Shown here piece by piece: positions 15,664-20,968 of a stretch of 20,968 nucleotides of DNA. The stretch is from Myxococcales bacterium (GTDB taxonomy: Bacteria > Myxococcota > Polyangia > Fen-1088): contig PMCR01000300.1 in the NCBI GenBank assembly GCA_003155465.1, positions 1 to 20,968 on the forward strand, read 5' to 3'. The notes beneath the pieces were generated by a model that had not been told where the DNA came from, ran no database searches, and was given only the letters and a program-made list of their open reading frames with translations. The first letter of the stretch is position 1. The number at the start of each line of letters is the position of its first letter. Both the position numbers and the translations under genes were made by a program.

Positions 15664-17310
15664 CAGGGTCAGGGCCCACAGCCCGTCCTTGTCCGATTTC
15701 ACTCGTCCGCACACGGCGAAGGCGACCAGAAGAGGAGCGTCGGCCGCGCAGCCTGGCGGGACGACGATCTCCGCTGACCTGGTTGGTCCCACTCCCCGGG
15801 ACCACTGCCACTTCGTGTCCAGGGGAGGCGAGCCTGGGCTGGGGCAAGCCGGCGTGGCCCAGAACGACGACACCGGTGCCGCCAGGGTTCGCTCTTGCCC
15901 CGAGCGAAGATCATAGAGCATCAGATCGCCGGTCAGATCCTGGGGAGAGAAGCGCACCAGCGCGACGACCAGACCGCGGCCAACCGCGACGGTATCTGCA
16001 GCTTCGGCCAAACGCTTGACTTGAAAATCGGGGGCCGTGGCCGCATAGAGATTGGCACGGTCGGCGAACGCCACGAGCTTGACTGTGCTCTTGCCGCCTT
16101 CGGGCCTGGCCCAGAAAACCGCGGCTCCGGTCGCGGCATCGAAAGTCGCGCCGTCCACCAAGCTCCGGGCAGGCGACAGGTCCGCTGCCCCCGCGGAAGG
16201 ATCGGGCGAAAGCGATCCGGTGCTGGTCGCAAGCAGGCGGCCTCCATCGAGCGCATCCTCGAAGAGCAGGTAGCTGCCATCGGCCGAGAACTTCGCGCCT
16301 GCCAAGCCGGTGGATATGGGCGCAACCTCGGGACCGATGCGCAGCGTGGAGCGGTACAGGGCCCGACATCCCTCTTGCTCGGTCACGCAGGGGAACTCGC
16401 CCAGAAGGCCCCAATCCCCGGTTGGGCTCCAGAGCAGATTGTTTGAGTGCGGGCCCGGTCGGGTTGCGATGGGGAGGACCTGGTTTGTCTCCACCTCATA
16501 CTGGTAGACCAGACTGGAATCCTGCTGAGAGTTTTCGGCATAGAAGAACTGACGACTGCCAGGTGAGAATCCAAGCCAGTCACAGGTTCGACAGAAGCGG
16601 TCGTGAACCGGCAGCGTCATCAGCTCGCGATAAGAAGGCAGTTCCAGCAGACGATAAACAGTGGGATCTGGCTTGCTGTTCTGGCTGTCTTGAGGGTCGC
16701 GAACCACCGCAAGGCGTTCGTCAGGGGAGATCAGAAAATCCCCCACCAACCGGTTCGACATGTTGGGCGTCGCCCCGGGTTCGTCAATGGCGCCCAGAAG
16801 GCCCCCCTTGAGCAAGAAGTAGAGACGAGCACTAGGCGAGAACCAAGACTGCAGAATCTCGCCCACCTCCTGTTCGTCTCCATTCGGAACTTGGGCGAGA
16901 GAATAGTCAACCGACGCTGGGCCGTCTGGGCGGAACAGCATGGTGTCGCCCTGTACCTGCTTGAGTGACCCGGTCACGGTTCGGACGAGTGATGCGGATT
17001 CGAGATCGAACACAGCGATGCTGGTGTCTCCGTCTGCGCCTGCCACGACATAGCCGGAGCTGGACGTCCACGCGGACCCGGAATAAGTGTCACCCACCGC
17101 AACGGCGGGACCCGTGCCGTCAAAAGGAACGGCGTACAGTTGCAGGTCTTCGGCTGCCTGGTCAAACGACACGAATGGACGTGCGCCCGCCCAGACGATG
17201 TTGGGGCTTGAGATATCCCTGCCCGGGGCCAAGTGGGTGCCCAACCTGCGTCCCTCTAGCTCGCAACCGGTCGCTACCAGCAGGGCGAGGATGCAGAAGA
17301 GCCTAGACAT
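15655..17310 (-). CDS. Propeller-type lipoprotein paired with a TonB-dependent receptor
   Basis: The product is 551 residues with a lipoprotein signal, MSRLFCILALLVATGC, candidate lipidated Cys16. The start at 17310 is preferred over a GTG at 17325, which would add five residues before the positively charged N-region and overlap the previous gene. The body looks like a TolB/WD-type beta-propeller: repeated segments such as SWFSPSARLYFLLKGG, FLISPDERLAVVRDPQ, LGFSPGSRQFFYAEN, LLWSPTGDWGLLGEF and AKFSADGSYLLFEDA carry the SPDG-like turn followed by a hydrophobic strand. Several Cys pairs (CRTC, CVTEQEGC, and two near the C-terminus) could form disulfides, fitting an extracytoplasmic site. The start codon follows the receptor stop codon after one base (TGACATG), so it is probably translationally coupled to it. 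This pairing suggests a surface or periplasmic partner of the receptor; no specific family was recognised. Confidence 0.8.
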   Translation of the reverse strand: MSRLFCILALLVATGCELEGRRLGTHLAPGRDISSPNIVWAGARPFVSFDQAAEDLQLYAVPFDGTGPAVAVGDTYSGSAWTSSSGYVVAGADGDTSIAVFDLESASLVRTVTGSLKQVQGDTMLFRPDGPASVDYSLAQVPNGDEQEVGEILQSWFSPSARLYFLLKGGLLGAIDEPGATPNMSNRLVGDFLISPDERLAVVRDPQDSQNSKPDPTVYRLLELPSYRELMTLPVHDRFCRTCDWLGFSPGSRQFFYAENSQQDSSLVYQYEVETNQVLPIATRPGPHSNNLLWSPTGDWGLLGEFPCVTEQEGCRALYRSTLRIGPEVAPISTGLAGAKFSADGSYLLFEDALDGGRLLATSTGSLSPDPSAGAADLSPARSLVDGATFDAATGAAVFWARPEGGKSTVKLVAFADRANLYAATAPDFQVKRLAEAADTVAVGRGLVVALVRFSPQDLTGDLMLYDLRSGQERTLAAPVSSFWATPACPSPGSPPLDTKWQWSRGVGPTRSAEIVVPPGCAADAPLLVAFAVCGRVKSDKDGLWALTLQP

Positions 17311-17311
17311 G

Positions 17312-19639
17312 TCAGAACCAGGCACGGATGCCGAGCGAGGGAAGAATGATGCGGAAGCCGTCGCGCCGCAAGGGCCCGTAGGCTTCGCGCCAGATATGGT
17401 CCTGCTGCTCGGTCAAAGTCGCGTTGTCGAGTTCGAGGTAGGCGTCGAGGAGGAAGTTGGCAAGGACAAATCGCTTCTCCACGCGAACGTCCAGTTGCAG
17501 GAACGGCGCCAATCGGTAGTAGTCTACAGTTCTTTGGTTCGGCTCCGGGACGGGATAGGGACGGCCGGTGTTGCAGTGAAGACGCGCGCCGAGGGTCCAC
17601 TGGCCGGGAAGGCGATAGTTTCCCAGAACACTGAGGATGTGGCGCTGGTCCCAATCCGAAGGCACGACCGGACCGTAGTCGCCCACCAATCTGTCCGAAC
17701 GGGACAGGGTATAGGAAATCCAGCCATTGAAGCGATGTGTGGCATCGCGCCTGAGCAACAGCTCGATCCCATAGCTGCGCGATTCGCGCATTTCGAGAAT
17801 GCCCTTCTGTGGATCGAAATCAAAGATCGACTTGAGGTCGGTGAGACGTCCTCGCTGGACAAAGAGGGTCGCGCTGCCTGAAAATAGACCTGCCACCGGA
17901 CTCTCGACGCCCAGTGAACCTTGGCGGGTCTTCTGGATGCCCGTGCTTGAAAGGCCAAAGCCCTCAAATCCGGGAACGGAGACCGGGAGACTTGGCATCT
18001 GGGCGAAAGCACCAGCGGCAGCCTTGATCCACAGGTCCTGCCCAGCCCGCCAGGCGATCTCGATGCGCGGCTGGATCGCCTGCTCGGCGCGACCTTGCTC
18101 GCAGAAGACATCGGTGCGCAGGCCAGGCGTCACGAGAAACGTAGCCGTGGGTCGAATGCTCACGGCTGCAAACGCACCGAGCGCATAGGCCTCGCGATGG
18201 CGCGCAATGTCCTGCAGCTCGGTGGCGGCAGCTTGGGACTGCGGGGCGAAACTCTGAACCTCCCCGTCCAGCCCGACCTGTAGTTCCAGGGCCCGGGCCA
18301 TGGATCGCGAATACTGAACCCGCGGAGTGGCCAGATAGGACCGAACCGCCAAGGGCGTCGCCATGATGTCCTGCAGGTTGAGGAGAGTATGGTCGGTGCC
18401 GATGGCGCCGCTGGCAGCGAACTGCCCGCCGGCAAGGGCACCATCCCAGGCAACACGAAGACGGTGGAAACTGGTGGCAGCATCCGTACCAGGCTCGTCT
18501 TTGCGCCGAAGTTCATCGGCGGCTCCGAAGGCGAGCATGGTGATCCGCCCAGGGCCAGCGGTGTGCTGGGCGCGAAGCTGGTAGTCCCAGTAGCCGAGCG
18601 TGTACTGGGACGAGAGTCGAGAGACCAGATACCCGGTGTATGAGTAGCGTCCAGCCAGGGCGATGCTGCCTCGACCATCGGGCAGGGGAGAGGTCACGAT
18701 GGCCCCCGAGTCCAGTGCCCGGATTTCGACCACGGCGCGCGGCCGATCAACCGGCGGCGAACTGGTCGTGGCCGCCACCAGGCCCCCCACGTACCGTCCG
18801 AATTGCACGGGGTAACTCCCTGGATAGAAGCTGAGCCGATCGATGAGGAGTGGATTGATCACGGACGGACCCAGGGCAAGGTGAAACAGGGATGGCAGCT
18901 TGACACCGTCGAGTAGAAAGCCGGTGTTGCCGGGATTCGCGCCCCGAACCGCGTAGAGCGGAAGGGGCCAGATCAGAGTGGCGACGCCGGGAAGCGATTC
19001 GATTGTGCGGAATGGATCGCCGGCCGATCCGGGTGTCGCGGCAGCCTCTTCGCCTGAGAGTGGCAGGGCGGTGCCGCCCGGGCGTGCTGTCACGACGGTC
19101 TCGTAGCGTTCCCCTCGTTCCGCGGGCCGCAGGTAAATCTGCAGGGGCTCCGACCGGGGCATCTCAACCACGAGATCCTCTGGCTCGAATCCTGGAAATT
19201 GGATGTGAAGGCGATGCTTTCCGGGTGTGACAGCCACCGCAAGAGATCCGTCCGACCTGGTCTCCCCGGCGACCCGCCCGTCCGCGACCACGCTCGCACC
19301 CTCGATCGGATCGCGAGTCCCCATTCCGACGACCCGGCCGCGCAGAAACGCGGTCGGGCCGGGCGCCTGGGATGCCTCAGCGTCGGGCGAGGAGTCCGGG
19401 GCACTCTCGGTGGCTTCCCCAGCGTCAATCGAATCCCCAACCCCTGCATCGAGATTGGCCGCTCGGGCCACGGTCCCCGCGTCATTGTCTCCGCCTCCAT
19501 CAGGCTCCCCGTTCAAATGGAAGCCGGTGACCGCCGTCGGAAGAACGACTGAGAGCGCGAACCCGCAGATGCCTGCAAGAATCAAGGTGGAATCCCAAGG
19601 CTCGCCGGCATCGTGACAGCCGCTGAAAGGAATTGTCAA
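17312..19639 (-). CDS. TonB-dependent receptor-like outer membrane protein
   Basis: TonB-dependent receptors import bulky ligands (siderophores, glycans, vitamins) across the outer membrane. The 775-residue product has a hydrophobic segment at 19-39, an Asp/Ala-rich stretch (about 47-95), a carboxypeptidase-regulatory-like beta domain (about 97-160, FLRGRVVGMGTRDPIEGASV), a TonB-box-like YETVVTA (179-185), a plug (about 200-300, with YAVRGANPGNTGFLLDGVKL and YPGSYPVQFGRYVGGLVAAT) and a beta-barrel with alternating strands ending in the aromatic GIRAWF. The C-terminal Phe is the usual barrel-assembly signal. The start is doubtful: 19639 is a TTG with no ribosome binding site; the frame opens only after a TAA about 50 bases upstream, and no ATG precedes the hydrophobic segment. 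A TTG at 19585 is another choice. The N-terminus lacks the usual Lys/Arg, so a frameshift or unusual start is possible. It precedes 15655-17310 in one unit. Ligand unknown. Confidence 0.88.
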   Translation of the reverse strand: MTIPFSGCHDAGEPWDSTLILAGICGFALSVVLPTAVTGFHLNGEPDGGGDNDAGTVARAANLDAGVGDSIDAGEATESAPDSSPDAEASQAPGPTAFLRGRVVGMGTRDPIEGASVVADGRVAGETRSDGSLAVAVTPGKHRLHIQFPGFEPEDLVVEMPRSEPLQIYLRPAERGERYETVVTARPGGTALPLSGEEAAATPGSAGDPFRTIESLPGVATLIWPLPLYAVRGANPGNTGFLLDGVKLPSLFHLALGPSVINPLLIDRLSFYPGSYPVQFGRYVGGLVAATTSSPPVDRPRAVVEIRALDSGAIVTSPLPDGRGSIALAGRYSYTGYLVSRLSSQYTLGYWDYQLRAQHTAGPGRITMLAFGAADELRRKDEPGTDAATSFHRLRVAWDGALAGGQFAASGAIGTDHTLLNLQDIMATPLAVRSYLATPRVQYSRSMARALELQVGLDGEVQSFAPQSQAAATELQDIARHREAYALGAFAAVSIRPTATFLVTPGLRTDVFCEQGRAEQAIQPRIEIAWRAGQDLWIKAAAGAFAQMPSLPVSVPGFEGFGLSSTGIQKTRQGSLGVESPVAGLFSGSATLFVQRGRLTDLKSIFDFDPQKGILEMRESRSYGIELLLRRDATHRFNGWISYTLSRSDRLVGDYGPVVPSDWDQRHILSVLGNYRLPGQWTLGARLHCNTGRPYPVPEPNQRTVDYYRLAPFLQLDVRVEKRFVLANFLLDAYLELDNATLTEQQDHIWREAYGPLRRDGFRIILPSLGIRAWF

Positions 19640-19770
19640 GGAAGGTCCGGTGGCGCACCCAATCCCGGCACGCCAACCCGCTGTTTACCTCTTCCCGCCT
19701 GTCTGTTATGCAAGTCGCGTGCGCGAGACAAACCCGATCATAGAGCCGTAGGTGATTCGGTAGGAGTCGC
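19640..19770. other. Divergent intergenic region, receptor and malic enzyme
   Basis: These 131 bases separate the receptor and malic enzyme starts. For the malic enzyme a weak promoter can be drawn: TTTACC (19684-19689), 17 bases, TATGCA (19707-19712). For the receptor no convincing pair of hexamers was found. A GGGAAGAGG stretch on the minus strand (about 19688-19696) resembles a ribosome binding site but no start codon in the receptor frame follows at the right distance. Confidence 0.3.
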
Positions 19771-20968
19771 ATGATGCAGATCGAGAAGGGCATCGACAAG
19801 ATCGTCAAGACCATCCGCCTCATGATCCTGGACCAGCCGGGCTACCTGGGTCGGGTCGCGACCGCGGTCGGCAATGCCGGCGGCAACATCACTGACCTGC
19901 ACCTGGTTTCCTACGGGGTCGAGTACAACACCCGCGATCTGACCCTGTTCATCGACGACGAGGCGCAACTGCAGGAAGTGCTGGCCGAGGTCGGAAAAGT
20001 CCAGGGCGTGATCATCTCCGAGATCATCGACCCGGTCCTGGAAATGCACCGGGGTGGCAAGATCCGGGTCAAAAGCCGGGTTCCGCTCGACGGACTTTCC
20101 ACCCTGCGCAAGATCTACACTCCCGGGGTGGCCAAGGTGTGCAAGCTGATCGAGCAGACGCCTGATCTCAAGTACGAGTACACCTCGATCGGAAATACGG
20201 TGGCCATTGTCACCAATGGCACGGCCATCCTGGGCCTGGGCGACATCGGACCCGTGGCCGGCATGCCGGTGATGGAGGGCAAGGCGGTCCTGTTCGATGC
20301 GCTGGTCGGCATCAACGGGGTGCCCATCCTGCTGGCCAGCAAGGACACCGAAGAGATCATCCGCACCGTGGTGACCATCGCGCCCACCTTCGGCGCCATC
20401 AAGCTGGAGGACATCAAGGCGCCGGAGTGCTTCGAGATCGAGAGCCGCCTGGACGCGATGCTGGACATTCCGGTCATGCACGACGACCAGCACGGCACCG
20501 CCACCGTGGCCCTGGCCGCGCTGCTGAATGCGACCAAGTACGTGGGCAGGCCGATGCGCAACGACTGCGTCGGCGTGGTGGGGCTGGGCGCTGCCGGCAT
20601 TGGCATATCGAAGCTGCTCATCGCCCACGGTGTGAAGCGCATGGTGGGAACCGACATCAACCCGGGCGCAATGGCGATCTTCGAGAAAGCGGGCGGCTCG
20701 CCCATGTCGCTCGACGAGGTCATGCAGACCGCGGACATCGTGATCGGCGTGACCGGGGCGGCCGGCCTGCTCAAGCCCGCCATGATCCGCAAGGGGCAGA
20801 TCATTCTTGCGCTCTCCAACCCGCGGCCCGAGATTTCGCCCGAGGACGCGCGCAAGGCAGGCGCGGCCTTTGCCGCCGACGGCCGCAGCGTGAACAACGG
20901 CCTGGCCTTCCCAGGCATCTTCCGAGGCGCGCTCGACGCCCGCGCCCGGTCGATCAGCAACCGCATGA
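19771..20968 (+). CDS. ACT-domain malic enzyme (NAD(P)-dependent), truncated by the window edge
   Basis: Malic enzyme oxidatively decarboxylates malate to pyruvate and CO2 with NAD(P)+, linking the TCA cycle to pyruvate. The frame is open to the last base (399 codons seen), so the C-terminus is missing. GGAG lies 4 bases before the ATG at 19771 and 7 before a second ATG at 19774; an in-frame TGA at 19753 bounds the gene. Residues about 10-90 are an ACT regulatory domain (IRLMILDQPGYLGRVATAVG, then NAGGNITDLHLV). The malic domain has YTPGVA (Tyr116), GDIGP, LEDIKAPECFEIE (metal ligands Glu-Asp) and HDDQHGTA (metal ligand Asp). The Rossmann motif GLGAAGIG starts at 271, followed by ALSNPRPEISPEDA and NNGLAFPGIFRGALDARA. 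Asp in VGTDINPG after the Rossmann turn leans towards NAD, but this is not decisive. The ACT domain suggests allosteric control by a small ligand such as an amino acid. Confidence 0.95.
   Translation, partial: MMQIEKGIDKIVKTIRLMILDQPGYLGRVATAVGNAGGNITDLHLVSYGVEYNTRDLTLFIDDEAQLQEVLAEVGKVQGVIISEIIDPVLEMHRGGKIRVKSRVPLDGLSTLRKIYTPGVAKVCKLIEQTPDLKYEYTSIGNTVAIVTNGTAILGLGDIGPVAGMPVMEGKAVLFDALVGINGVPILLASKDTEEIIRTVVTIAPTFGAIKLEDIKAPECFEIESRLDAMLDIPVMHDDQHGTATVALAALLNATKYVGRPMRNDCVGVVGLGAAGIGISKLLIAHGVKRMVGTDINPGAMAIFEKAGGSPMSLDEVMQTADIVIGVTGAAGLLKPAMIRKGQIILALSNPRPEISPEDARKAGAAFAADGRSVNNGLAFPGIFRGALDARARSISNRM

Noticed and set aside
19738..20966. Minus-strand frames of 283-296 codons
   Set aside because: Opposite the malic enzyme with all its signature motifs; His/Asp-rich reading is typical of a shadow.

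Overview
The window is a GC-rich (by eye about two thirds G+C), densely coded bacterial chromosome segment. Lipoproteins with Thr/Gly/Ala- or Asp/Ala-rich linkers, a RecBC pair, a family 9 cellulase, large propeller lipoproteins and a TonB-dependent receptor suggest a myxobacterium-like member of the Myxococcota (former Deltaproteobacteria). That assignment rests on style and gene content only; no rRNA or marker gene is present.

Layout. Left part: a plus-strand serpin lipoprotein (190-1776) converges on a minus-strand small four-helix membrane protein (1919-2317). Upstream of the latter lies the minus-strand recC-recB pair (9773 down to 2479), in which recC overlaps recB by 4 bases. No recD is seen. 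recC carries an in-frame block around 7881-8000 that starts with a perfect hairpin and looks like an inserted repeat element. Middle: 9774-10028 holds two copies of a 20-base direct repeat and an open frame without a start. It is followed (upstream on the minus strand) by an AbrB-type antitoxin / PIN toxin pair (10687 down to 10029), which also overlap by 4 bases. Their promoter carries a palindrome and predicts a leaderless message. Right part: a CBM6-GH9 cellulase lipoprotein (minus, 13374 down to 10930) is divergent from a 14-repeat WD40 lipoprotein (plus, 13535-15631). The WD40 gene converges on a two-gene minus-strand unit made of a TonB-dependent receptor (19639 down to 17312) and a propeller lipoprotein one base downstream (17310 down to 15655). 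The right edge holds an incomplete ACT-domain malic enzyme (plus, from 19771).

How the genes may fit together. RecC and RecB are parts of one DNA-repair machine. The antitoxin and toxin form one module. The receptor and the propeller lipoprotein are probably co-translated and may form an outer-membrane uptake or surface complex. The GH9 enzyme and the WD40 lipoprotein share an intergenic region of 160 bases. Four proteins have lipoprotein signal sequences and a fifth is an outer-membrane barrel, so much of the window encodes the cell surface. No CRISPR array, tRNA, rRNA, prophage or intact transposase was seen. The most distinctive items are the serpin with its slippage-prone linker and long reactive loop, the repeat-like block inside recC, and the receptor/propeller-lipoprotein pair.
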